From NCBI GenBank assembly GCA_016293435.1, contig JAEDEG010000032.1:1-28503 (forward strand): a stretch of DNA of 28,503 bases, given 5' to 3'. This document shows positions 7,388-16,500 of this stretch, one piece after another. A program made the translations under genes and the position numbers. Below the pieces are notes generated by a model, which saw nothing but the letters and a program-made list of their open reading frames with translations, had not been told where the DNA came from and did no database searches. The stretch's first letter is position 1. The number at the start of each line of letters is the position of its first letter. The stretch comes from Clostridia bacterium (lineage in GTDB: Bacteria > Bacillota > Clostridia > UMGS1810).

Positions 7388-8275
7388 ATGAATGACGTAT
7401 ATAGCCGTAAATATTTTGAGTTTATGAAGTATTTTTTTCATGATCCGATAAGCCTTGGCTCAATCAGGCTTTTTCAAGTTGGCGAGGTAATGCTCGACGA
7501 CGGCGGACAAATCAATATTCATGCGCAGGAGTGTCATGAAATAAGTATCGTAATATCCGGCAGCGGCAGCTTTTATGTAAATAACGAAAGATACCGTATG
7601 AAACAGGGAGACATTCATATTGTTCCAAAGGGATATATACACAATATACATTCCGAATGTCGTGAAGGGTTCAGATTTGCATATCTCGGATTTGATTTTA
7701 TTACCGCTTCCGGTCAGGGTGAACTCACCGAGCTTTCAGATTTTTATGAAACCTCTGTCGGCACTACACGTGATAACGGAGATGTGTTCACGCTTTTTCG
7801 CATTCTCATAAACGAGTGGTATTATGAGCCGAAGCTAAGCCGGACAACCATCGAATCATTAACGTCAACTATTCTTGTTCTGGTCAACCGATTTTTTGAA
7901 AACACAGAAAAAGGCAGATATAATCCGGTTAAAGATACATCCTCCATCGGGCGCAGAATTTATGATATCGTTCAATACATCGACAATAACATTTTGACAA
8001 TCAAAAGCGTTGGTATGATAGCGCACAGATTTGGATATACCGAAAATTATGTTTCTCATATGTTTAAAAATAAAACCGGATGTAATATTCAGCAATATAT
8101 CACCGGGGCAAAAATAAGAATGGCATCAAAGCTTCTCCTTGACAGTCAATGCAGTATATCTGAGGTGGCCGAACGTCTCAACTATTCATCGCCTCAGGCA
8201 TTTGCAAAGATGTTTCGCAAAAATATGAATTGTACGCCCAGTCAATTCAGAGCAAATAAAAGCTCAAAATCATAA
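7388..8275 (+). CDS. AraC-family transcriptional regulator 2
   Basis: Cytoplasmic regulator of 295 residues. The N-terminal cupin sensor (about 30-130) contains CHEISIVISGSGSFYVN and MKQGDIHIVPKGYIHNI, the usual AraC sugar-binding jelly-roll pattern with histidine and glutamate. The C-terminal DNA-binding domain has the two helix-turn-helix motifs VGMIAHRFGYTENYVSHMFK and ISEVAERLNYSSPQAFAKMF. A weak GGGG ribosome site lies about 10 bases upstream of the ATG. It is followed 29 bases later by an oxidoreductase on the same strand, which probably shares its promoter. It may also control the secreted-protein operon from 9272, but no site shows this. Clearly distinct from AraC 1. Confidence 0.92.
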   Translation: MNDVYSRKYFEFMKYFFHDPISLGSIRLFQVGEVMLDDGGQINIHAQECHEISIVISGSGSFYVNNERYRMKQGDIHIVPKGYIHNIHSECREGFRFAYLGFDFITASGQGELTELSDFYETSVGTTRDNGDVFTLFRILINEWYYEPKLSRTTIESLTSTILVLVNRFFENTEKGRYNPVKDTSSIGRRIYDIVQYIDNNILTIKSVGMIAHRFGYTENYVSHMFKNKTGCNIQQYITGAKIRMASKLLLDSQCSISEVAERLNYSSPQAFAKMFRKNMNCTPSQFRANKSSKS

Positions 8276-8304
8276 TATTATTTAGAAAGGAAATGTGAAT
8301 TGCA

Positions 8305-9147
8305 ATGAAAATAGGATTTATAGACAAGTTTCTTGATGAATGGCATGCAAACAATCTGCCAACATGGCTCAGAGAAGAGACGGACGAAATTGAAGCAATT
8401 TATGCTTATGAGGTGATGCCATCTCCAAATGATGGGGGAATCGACGGCAAAACATGGGCAAAAAAGCACAGTGCAATCTATTGTGATACAATGGAGGAGG
8501 TAATAGAAAAAAGTGATTGTCTCATTGTTCTTGCTCCCAACCATCCCGAAGATCACGAAGAGCTTGCTGACAAGGCACTTCGCAGCGGTAAGATTACCTA
8601 TATTGACAAAACCTTTGCTCCCGGTGTTGATTCTGCCAAAAGAATGATAAAAAAGTCAAAAGAACACGGCACACCCATGTTCACATCAAGCGCTCTTCGT
8701 TTTTCAAAAGAGTTTGTAAATATCTCCAAAGAGAATATTGCCACCTTTTCCATGCGCGGCCCCGGCCCCTTGGATATGTATTCGATTCATCAGATTGAAC
8801 CCATTGTCAAATTCATGGGGCCAAATCCCGAAGCCGTAATGTTTATTGGTACCGAAGAAAGCCCTGCATATGTTGTTGGTTTTCCCGGTGGCGGATTTGC
8901 AACGGCGGCTCATTTTGACTGGGAATGTCCGTTTAATGTTTCAATTAAATATTCCGACGATAAGCCTGCGGCTTATGTAACCGAGTGTACGGATTTCTTT
9001 CCCGGATTTGTTACTGAGTTGGTTAATTTTTTTAAGACAGGTGTAAGTCCCGTAGATTTTGATCAGACAGTTGCGGTAATTGCAATACGTGAAGCAATTA
9101 TGAAAGGTAAAGACAAGACGGGACAATGGATTGATATCAAAATTTGA
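8305..9147 (+). CDS. Atypical Gfo/Idh/MocA-like oxidoreductase
   Basis: Shorter (280 residues) and divergent member of the Gfo/Idh/MocA family. Its start, MKIGFIDKFLDEWHANNLP, has the first Rossmann strand but not the glycine-rich GxGxxG loop. The lysine motif reads IDKTFAPG instead of EKP, followed by SSALRF. The C-terminal half is shortened, with the glycine-rich stretch GFPGGGFATA. I recall WHANN and DKTFA as features of a subgroup common in Clostridia and Bacilli; no reaction is known to me. AGAAAGG lies 14 bases before the ATG, rather long. It probably shares the AraC 2 promoter. It may bind NAD in an unusual way or be a non-dehydrogenase member of the fold. Confidence 0.75.
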   Translation: MKIGFIDKFLDEWHANNLPTWLREETDEIEAIYAYEVMPSPNDGGIDGKTWAKKHSAIYCDTMEEVIEKSDCLIVLAPNHPEDHEELADKALRSGKITYIDKTFAPGVDSAKRMIKKSKEHGTPMFTSSALRFSKEFVNISKENIATFSMRGPGPLDMYSIHQIEPIVKFMGPNPEAVMFIGTEESPAYVVGFPGGGFATAAHFDWECPFNVSIKYSDDKPAAYVTECTDFFPGFVTELVNFFKTGVSPVDFDQTVAVIAIREAIMKGKDKTGQWIDIKI

Positions 9148-9271
9148 TCAAAAAACATTAATAATTTCAGAATTATACATTAAAATAGTGCAGGTATTAT
9201 GTGAAAATTTATGTTAATATTTGATTAATTCAATTTCAAAATTTTTAAATTTTACTTTAAGGAGTGGTACG

Positions 9272-10951
9272 ATGAGAAAAATTATATCTCTTATCGCAGT
9301 ATCGGTATTGGCGTGCTCATGTTCAGCCTACGCAGCCTTTTTTGGCAATGCAGCTGTTTTGAAGGATACAAAAGTTCTTTCAATAAGTGAGCAGTATGAC
9401 GGCTCACAAAAGCTCACTGTTACTGTTGCCCCAAAAGATCAGGTTTCAATAAATTCAGCCAATCTGCCTGTTTTTATGTATCTTTATAGAACCGATGCAA
9501 ATGGCAAGTTTGAACTAAATATACCGCTTTCTGACAAATGGAGAAGTGGCAGGTATTGTGCATATATAGATTCCGGCACCGATACACGAACCACCGAATT
9601 TATATATGTAAATCCTAATGACATTAACACACTTAACATTATACTTTCCGTAAATGCTATGCAGAGCGGCAAAGAAATTGCTAAACTTCTTGCACAATCC
9701 GATGAGTTGGGTGACAATGCTTCCAAAATCGGACTTGATTCATCTTCATATGAATACGAAAAATTTTCAGAAAATGCATTTGCATATTGCATATCCGAAA
9801 GAGATGTTGATTATTCGTTAGACACTTTTTTGCAGGCATATAACAAGGGCATTGTGATTGAGTCTGCATTAGATTCTGCAAGATTGGCTGATTCTTCCGA
9901 AAGCTTAAAGACAATTATTGAAGACAATCACTCTCTTTTTAGTATTGATATGAGTGGGAATTATTCTCTTGTGAAAAGCAAAGAGCAAGTTTTTGACCAA
10001 ATATACAAAAATAAAGAATCACTTACAGACACTTTAGCTGTAAAAAAAGCTTTTGATGATGCAGTTGAATTTGTTATTGTAAATTCTGTAAAAACAGCAG
10101 AAAACTACGGAGAGATAAGAGCCATTATTGAAGAAGGCTATTCTCTCTACGGTATTGACCCGGAGGGTGACTATGAATCAGTCAAAAACAAGTATAAAGT
10201 TTTTGTCAAAATGTTTGAAAATAAAGACTCATTCACCGATATTGCATCTATAAAAGAGTTTTTTGATTATGCCGTTCATGCTGTTCTTGACTCCGAATCC
10301 ACAAGCATTAAAAAACCTGTAAGCAGTTCATCATCCGGCGGCGGTGGCGGAAAACTTACTCTTCCTTCAACAACAGATACAACCGTTATCGACTCACCTA
10401 TAGCCACTCCCGAAACGGATATGCCAAACGAATATTCCGATATGAACGATCATTTTGCATACAGTGCTGTAAAATCACTTTCCGATAAAAAAATAATTTC
10501 AGGATATCTCGATGGCACATTTAAACCCGACAATCCGGTGACCCGTGCCGAGTTTGCTAAAATAGCGGCTTTATCATTTGGTATCGAGCCATCTCAAACC
10601 ATCAAATTTTCTGATGTTTCGGCAGATGATTGGTTTTCGGGATATGTTGGTGCTCTCTGCGCCAAAGATGTGATCAAAGGCTTCGACGGTAAATTTAACC
10701 CAAATGCTCCTATCACACGTCAGGATGCGGCCTGCGTTATACATCGCCTGCTTGGCACAATTGTTATAAGAGCTGACACTGCCTTGTTTGACGATGCTTC
10801 TGATATAAGTGCATATGCAAAAGATTCTGTTGCAGCACTTCGCTCATCCGGGATTGTAAACGGCAGCGAAAACAAGTTTTATCCTCTTTCAAATGTTACC
10901 AGAGCCGAAGCAGCAATAATGTTTTCAAATGCAATTAATGCTCAGAATTAA
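9272..10951 (+). CDS. Secreted S-layer homology (SLH) domain protein with helical repeats
   Basis: Exported cell-surface protein, 559 residues from ATG 9272, chosen because AAGGAG lies 7 bases upstream; earlier in-frame ATGs lack a ribosome site. The signal peptide MRKIISLIAVSVLACSCSAYA could be cut after AYA, or at VLAC as a lipoprotein. Next come a beta-rich region (about 25-125), three helical repeats (about 135-345), a Ser/Gly linker (about 351-361) and three SLH domains (391-432, 446-495, 506-556). SLH 1 and 3 keep the TRAE motif; SLH 2 reads TRQD. SLH domains bind secondary cell-wall polymer, so the protein should be cell-wall anchored. It opens the secreted-protein operon, 12 bases before the next gene. 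No clear promoter is visible in the 124 bases upstream. Confidence 0.88.
   Translation: MRKIISLIAVSVLACSCSAYAAFFGNAAVLKDTKVLSISEQYDGSQKLTVTVAPKDQVSINSANLPVFMYLYRTDANGKFELNIPLSDKWRSGRYCAYIDSGTDTRTTEFIYVNPNDINTLNIILSVNAMQSGKEIAKLLAQSDELGDNASKIGLDSSSYEYEKFSENAFAYCISERDVDYSLDTFLQAYNKGIVIESALDSARLADSSESLKTIIEDNHSLFSIDMSGNYSLVKSKEQVFDQIYKNKESLTDTLAVKKAFDDAVEFVIVNSVKTAENYGEIRAIIEEGYSLYGIDPEGDYESVKNKYKVFVKMFENKDSFTDIASIKEFFDYAVHAVLDSESTSIKKPVSSSSSGGGGGKLTLPSTTDTTVIDSPIATPETDMPNEYSDMNDHFAYSAVKSLSDKKIISGYLDGTFKPDNPVTRAEFAKIAALSFGIEPSQTIKFSDVSADDWFSGYVGALCAKDVIKGFDGKFNPNAPITRQDAACVIHRLLGTIVIRADTALFDDASDISAYAKDSVAALRSSGIVNGSENKFYPLSNVTRAEAAIMFSNAINAQN
9674..10300 (+). repeat. Three 70-residue repeats coding for helical modules in the SLH protein
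   Basis: Protein-level repeat with a 70-residue (210-base) period. Clear copies begin at nt 9902 (SLKTIIEDN) and 10112 (EIRAIIEEG); a weaker one begins near 9674 (EIAKLLAQS). Each has a helix, a GID/SID-type turn, a helix with VF, then FDDAV or FDYAV. This resembles helical modules seen in other clostridial secreted proteins (from memory). Confidence 0.7.
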
Positions 10952-10963
10952 AGGAGGCAGTAT

Positions 10964-13573
10964 ATGAAAAAATTATCCGTAATACTTGTATTAATACTTA
11001 CAATTTCGCTTGTTCCTACGGGCACAATTTTATCACAAGCAAATTCGGCATCTTTTTCTGTTGCACCCCAATTTCTCGATGCAGTTCAAATAGAAAATCC
11101 TGTAGCTTATAAAAATGATTCCGATACAGTAACAAGAGCTGAGGCTCTTACGGTTTTTGTAAGACTTTTTGGCTACAGTGCCGATTCATCAGCAAATGTA
11201 CCTTTTGGTGATGTTGATGATTCACTTTCCGGAGAATTAAAATATGCACTCGACCTTGGCATGATTTCTTCTGCCGACAATTTCCGCCCAAAAGATGCAA
11301 TTACATATAATGAAGCTATAAAAATGTGTGTGGTTGCTCTCGGATACGATTATCTTGCAAAAGCATACGGCGGATGGCCGGTAGGTTATATCAAAATAGC
11401 TTCGGATGTTAATCTTTCCGGCGGTCTTAGCCTTTATGAAAACACTATCACAAAATCCAATTTTTACTTAATGATAGAAAATCTCCTCACTTCACAAATG
11501 CTAAAGCTCGACGGTGTGGTAGATGATGAAATAAGCTACCGCAGATATACAACTGTTCTCGATACCTATTTCGATATGTATGAATCAGAGGGCATAGTAA
11601 CTGCCAATGAATATACCGGTCTTTATTCACACACTGATGCAAACGACAAGGGGTATATATCAATCAATGAATATCCCTTTAACTATATTGGTAATATGAA
11701 TTATATCGGTTATAATGTAAAGGGCTATGCATACAAAAAGAATGACAAAATTGCCCTTGTAGTTCCGTATCAGAATGTTACCAAAACCGTCGACTTTAAA
11801 GATATGGTGCTTCATTCGGGTACTACCTTTACATATGATGTCGGTGAAAAAGAAGCCAAGCTTCGTCTCGAGGCGGTTTTAGCTGTAATATATAACGGCA
11901 AATCAGACGAAAACATCAAGCTCAGTTCTTTTGCCGGAAAAAACGGCTATTTCACATTTGTTGACAATGACAATGATAATGTGTATGAAGTATGTGAGGT
12001 TCATGAGCGCCGCACTGTTGTAGTATCGGGTATAAATGCTGTTGATGGCTACATTTCCGACAAAAACGGCGAAAAGAGAATTAATCTATCTGATGATGAA
12101 TGTACATATTTTGTATATGATAACGGTGCAGAGGTTTCCATTGCAGATATCAAAGCCGGTACACTTCTAAGCTGCTATGTGTCTGCAGACGAACTCTATA
12201 CCCGAATTGAGGTTGAGAGTGGCTCTGTAAACGGTGTAATTACCGGATTTAACACCGCTGCAAATATAATAGAAATTGATAATACACAGTATTGCTATAG
12301 CAACTATTTCAAAAATCATTATCTTTCCAAGTTAAAAACCGGAGACGAAATAGCAGCTATGACTTCTTCGACAGGCTTGATTGAGGCTGCCCTCGATGCC
12401 GCTCAGGATGGTATATACTTCGGATATCTCATGGATGTTACAAAAGGCAGCGGCATTGACGACAGCATCAAGGTTAAGCTTGTAACATCAGGCGGTGTAA
12501 TTTCTGTTTTTGATGTATACAAGAGGCTTACAGTCGATGGGACGAATTATAGTAATACAGAATCAATAAACAATGTATTCTTCAAAGCAGATGGCACCAA
12601 GAAAATGTCAGAGCAGTTAGTACGCTACAAGCTTACATCAGACGGCATGCTTACTCTTTTAGATACCGAAGATGCAGATTGCGGATATATCTCAAAGGAT
12701 GACCCTTACGAAAATAATCTAAAAAGATATGCATATCCCGATAATAGCAGTGACCTTATTCATGACGGTATATGGCTTTCTTCAACAACATGCATTGTTC
12801 ATCCTTGGTATTCGGTTACGGAAGACACCTTTATTATTCAGATTAATTCCGATACTTCGGTTGATGAAGAAAAAAGATTTGTTGTTCGTAATTTATCATG
12901 GCTTAAGAGTAACAGGAATATAACACGCTCTAAACTTTCGGTATACAATGTTGATGAATATTGCGTAGCAGGTGCTCTTGTATTTGACACCGCAGCAGAT
13001 GATAAGGTTACCGATGATTCACCGCTCGGCGTAGTTCATTCTGTTACAAAGGCACTTAATTCAGATCTCATTGAGTCATATAAGTTAGTTATTTACAAAA
13101 ATGGCTACTACTATGATTACTTTGTTACCGATCAGGAAGTAGTAAACAAATATATCCTTGATAAATCAGGTAATATAAAAATTGGTAATGGTGACTTTGT
13201 CAGATACGAGTCAGATAACAACGGAACAATTTCCGTAATTGAGGTTGACTATGATGCAAGTGAGAAAAAACTTATTCATAAAAATACCAATCAAATGTAT
13301 TTGTGCTATTACTATGGTGGTGTATATTCTGTAGGCAACGGTTTTATGACACTGCTCCGTGCAGCGGAGGATGGAGTAAATCTCGACATAGGTCATCAGA
13401 GATACGTTTTCCGGATACCGTCATCAATAATGATTCATGATTCCGCAACCGGCGAAATTACCACAGGTACCGCCGACGATCTCGAAACATATCTGCAGGT
13501 CGGTGAAGAATGTACCCGAATTATGGTTATAACAGATGACCTTACAATGCGTTCGTGTATTATATATCGCTAA
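10964..13573 (+). CDS. Large secreted protein with degenerate SLH repeats, function unknown
   Basis: Exported protein of 869 residues. The signal peptide runs to about residue 29 (ANSA/SF). Residues about 45-180 resemble three SLH repeats. The first has VTRAEALTVFVRLFG (from residue 56), the second ITYNEAIKMCVVALGY (from 113), the third ITKSNFYLMIENLL (about 162); only the first keeps TRAE. The remaining 680 residues are rich in beta strands, Tyr, Asp and Gly. I recognise no catalytic motif or named domain there, only repeating short strand patterns such as NGVITGFNTAANIIEIDNTQ. AAAGGAGG precedes the ATG. It sits between the SLH protein and the first lyase, with gaps of 12 and 14 bases. It may be a wall-bound scaffold or substrate-binding protein; that is inference. 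Confidence 0.78.
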   Translation: MKKLSVILVLILTISLVPTGTILSQANSASFSVAPQFLDAVQIENPVAYKNDSDTVTRAEALTVFVRLFGYSADSSANVPFGDVDDSLSGELKYALDLGMISSADNFRPKDAITYNEAIKMCVVALGYDYLAKAYGGWPVGYIKIASDVNLSGGLSLYENTITKSNFYLMIENLLTSQMLKLDGVVDDEISYRRYTTVLDTYFDMYESEGIVTANEYTGLYSHTDANDKGYISINEYPFNYIGNMNYIGYNVKGYAYKKNDKIALVVPYQNVTKTVDFKDMVLHSGTTFTYDVGEKEAKLRLEAVLAVIYNGKSDENIKLSSFAGKNGYFTFVDNDNDNVYEVCEVHERRTVVVSGINAVDGYISDKNGEKRINLSDDECTYFVYDNGAEVSIADIKAGTLLSCYVSADELYTRIEVESGSVNGVITGFNTAANIIEIDNTQYCYSNYFKNHYLSKLKTGDEIAAMTSSTGLIEAALDAAQDGIYFGYLMDVTKGSGIDDSIKVKLVTSGGVISVFDVYKRLTVDGTNYSNTESINNVFFKADGTKKMSEQLVRYKLTSDGMLTLLDTEDADCGYISKDDPYENNLKRYAYPDNSSDLIHDGIWLSSTTCIVHPWYSVTEDTFIIQINSDTSVDEEKRFVVRNLSWLKSNRNITRSKLSVYNVDEYCVAGALVFDTAADDKVTDDSPLGVVHSVTKALNSDLIESYKLVIYKNGYYYDYFVTDQEVVNKYILDKSGNIKIGNGDFVRYESDNNGTISVIEVDYDASEKKLIHKNTNQMYLCYYYGGVYSVGNGFMTLLRAAEDGVNLDIGHQRYVFRIPSSIMIHDSATGEITTGTADDLETYLQVGEECTRIMVITDDLTMRSCIIYR

Positions 13574-13587
13574 AGGAGGACGACAAA

Positions 13588-16500
13588 ATGAAAAAAAGAA
13601 TACAAAAAATCATTTGTGCTTTTCTTTGCATATCGCTGATGCCCATTATTTCTTTTGCATCGGCATATGATGCCGGCTTAATTTTAAATAGCTCCTTTAA
13701 CGCATATACTACTTATTCGCTTCCCGAAGATTTGGTAATCAATTCAAAGCTTGCTTGGGTTGATGAATATAAAGCAGGGGATAAGGGGCTCATACTCAGC
13801 GGAGAAAAGAGCTCCAGCTCACTTACCTATGATGTATCACTTTCAAGTAAGTTTTGTTTCTCCTTTGATGTCAAGTGTGCATCCGGCTGTCCCGCCGGTG
13901 TCTTGTATGTCAAAAGCTCCGGCGGCAAAAAGCAGGCTATCGTAAGCTTTGACGGAACAAAGCGTCTCAAAGCATTCAACGGCAGACATATTGGCGGCTA
14001 CAGCATTGGCAATATATCCAATGTTGCCTTTGCCCTAAATCCCGCCGACGGAACAATAGATTACTATTTCAACGGCAAACTAAAGCTGGACAACTGCAAA
14101 ATCAATGCATATGCAATAAATCCGATATCTGAAATTTCATTTGAGTTTTCTCATGAGGGCAAATCGGCAATTTTGCTTGATAACATAAATCTTTCAGTCG
14201 GTTCACTGCCCTTGTCTGAATATCCGGTCGACGATTATAATCCGGATTCCGACGAAAAAATTTCTGTAGAAACAATGAATTTTGCTCCGGTATACGGCGA
14301 GAATGTTATGCTTAATGCCGATTTTGAAACTATGCCGGCAATCGGATTAACCGGAAAATCCAACACGCTTGAAACAATAAAAGATCCATTTGACGAAAAC
14401 AATACTGTTCTATTAGCCGAGCGCACGCCTATAGGCGGCAGTGACTTCCATGCCGATGCCAACAACTTATACCCTGATGCGGATTATGTAGTATATGAAT
14501 TTGAATTTAAAAATATGGATTCATATTCAGTCTTTACATCAAATTTAAAAGACGACAATGATGAGAGTCAGACACTCTTTGCCCTGGGAAAAGACAGTAC
14601 CTTCAAAGCCGGATCAACCATAAAAACCCTGCAGCTTCAAAAGTGGTATAAGGCAGCGGCGGTTTTAAATTATTTTGACCGAGAAATAAGCTATTATCTC
14701 GACGGTAAGCTTCTTTCAACCGAGCCTTTTTCAAGTTCCGCTTTTGCTGTAGGCAGCAAGCCGGGTAGTATGAGAATACATATGACCAAATATGTGACTA
14801 TCGGCGGAACTATCACAGAAAAGGATCCGATTAATCTTCATTTTGATAACTGGCGTGTGTATGAGGGTACAGAGCCCAGAGAAGACGTGGGTCCTGTTTC
14901 AAGAACAATCAAGCTTACAAATAAGACTATCTTCCCCAAATACACTTCAATCAAAAATTCTCTTGAAGGCTATGTAACGCTTCATACCCGCAGCGGTGTT
15001 GTATATAAAGACGGTGTCAAAAGGATAATGTATGATGCTCCTCACATGGAAAACAGAGTGTTTATGGTAAATACCGCAGAGCTATCTAAGCTCCTTGGTG
15101 TAGCCAATCCTTATACCCAAAAATATGTTCAGGCAGAAAAATATTTTACCGAGGGTCTCGGTAAAAAGATTTATAAAGATACATCCTGCCTTAACTACGG
15201 TATGATAATTGCGGGAGACTATGCATACAAAGCTCCCTCCGATTCCGATTCATTGCAGGAGCTTAATGACTTTCTATGGCATTTGCATCCCACATCCGAC
15301 ATTATAAAAGAGATGTATGCAGCTTCCGAGCTAAAAGGCGTACATCCCCGTATCCACGCTACTGCTGATGATTTTGCAAGACTTCGCGAAGAAATAAAAA
15401 CAAATACACAAAAAGAAATCTGGGCACACGGTGTTATAGCTGCAGCTGACAATCTTGCTACAAAACCCGCTCTCATATATGAGCTTAGAGACGGCGTAAG
15501 GCTTCTCGGAGTAAGCCGCGATATGCTAAGTCGAATGTATGCGTGCGGTATGGCATATCAGCTCACCGGCGAACAAAAATATGCTGATATAGGCTGGAGA
15601 GAACTCGAAGCAGTTTGCTCATTTAACGATTGGCATCCTTCTCATGCTCTCGATACGGGCGAAATGGCATCAGCTGTAGCTGTAGGCTATGACTGGCTTT
15701 ATCACGGACTTTCCGAACAGCAGAGAGCCTTTGTGGAAGACGGTTTCTACCGCAATGCTTTCTACGATTATAATATTCTCTACACAACATCAAAGGGCGC
15801 CATGTCAATTCTGGGTGTTCAGGATTCCAACTGGGTATGCGCTATAAACGGCGGTGCCATAATGGCAGCCATTGCAATGATGGATGTATATCCCGAAGTT
15901 TCCGAAAAGATTCTTGGCTGTGCTGTTACCACATATTCACAGATACTTTATCGCTTTGCACCTGAAGGCGCATGGTACGAGGGCGCCGGCTATTGGGAAT
16001 ATGTTTTTCAATATACAGCCAAGGCTATAGACTGTCTTAACAATGTGTTTGGTACAGCAATGGGACTTGACGGTGCTCAGGGTATGTCAACTGCAGCAGA
16101 GTTTGAAGTTTATTCACAGTCTCCCATTGGCGTATATGCATATGGCGATACCATTCGTAATATAAAAACATGGGTTCCTGAGATGATTTGGCTTGTAGAT
16201 TATTACGGCAAAAAAGAGCTTGTACCCTTTATGGTAGACAGGGCTCAAATGACTGATTCAGAGGATATGGCGCTTTCTCTGCTCTGGACAGATGTAAACT
16301 ACACCACCGGTGATACAAATGTTGGATTCTCACTCGATAAATATTATGAATCTATGGCAACAATCACTCTGCGTGATTGCTGGGATAAAAAGGAGCAGAC
16401 CTTTGTAGGTATTCATGCCGGCCCCACATCCACCGACCATCATCATCTCGACGGCGGCAGCTTTGTGTTTGAATCTATGGGTGTTCAGTGGGCTATAGAC

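Noticed and set aside
9221..9250. TTGATT with a distant TTAAAT as a promoter for the SLH operon
   Set aside because: Both boxes are poor, the spacer is off-length, and transcription would begin inside the ribosome binding site.
13555..13587. Upstream start for lyase 1 overlapping the previous gene
   Set aside because: The extension has no ribosome site, while ATG 13588 follows AAAGGAGG at ideal spacing and begins a signal peptide.
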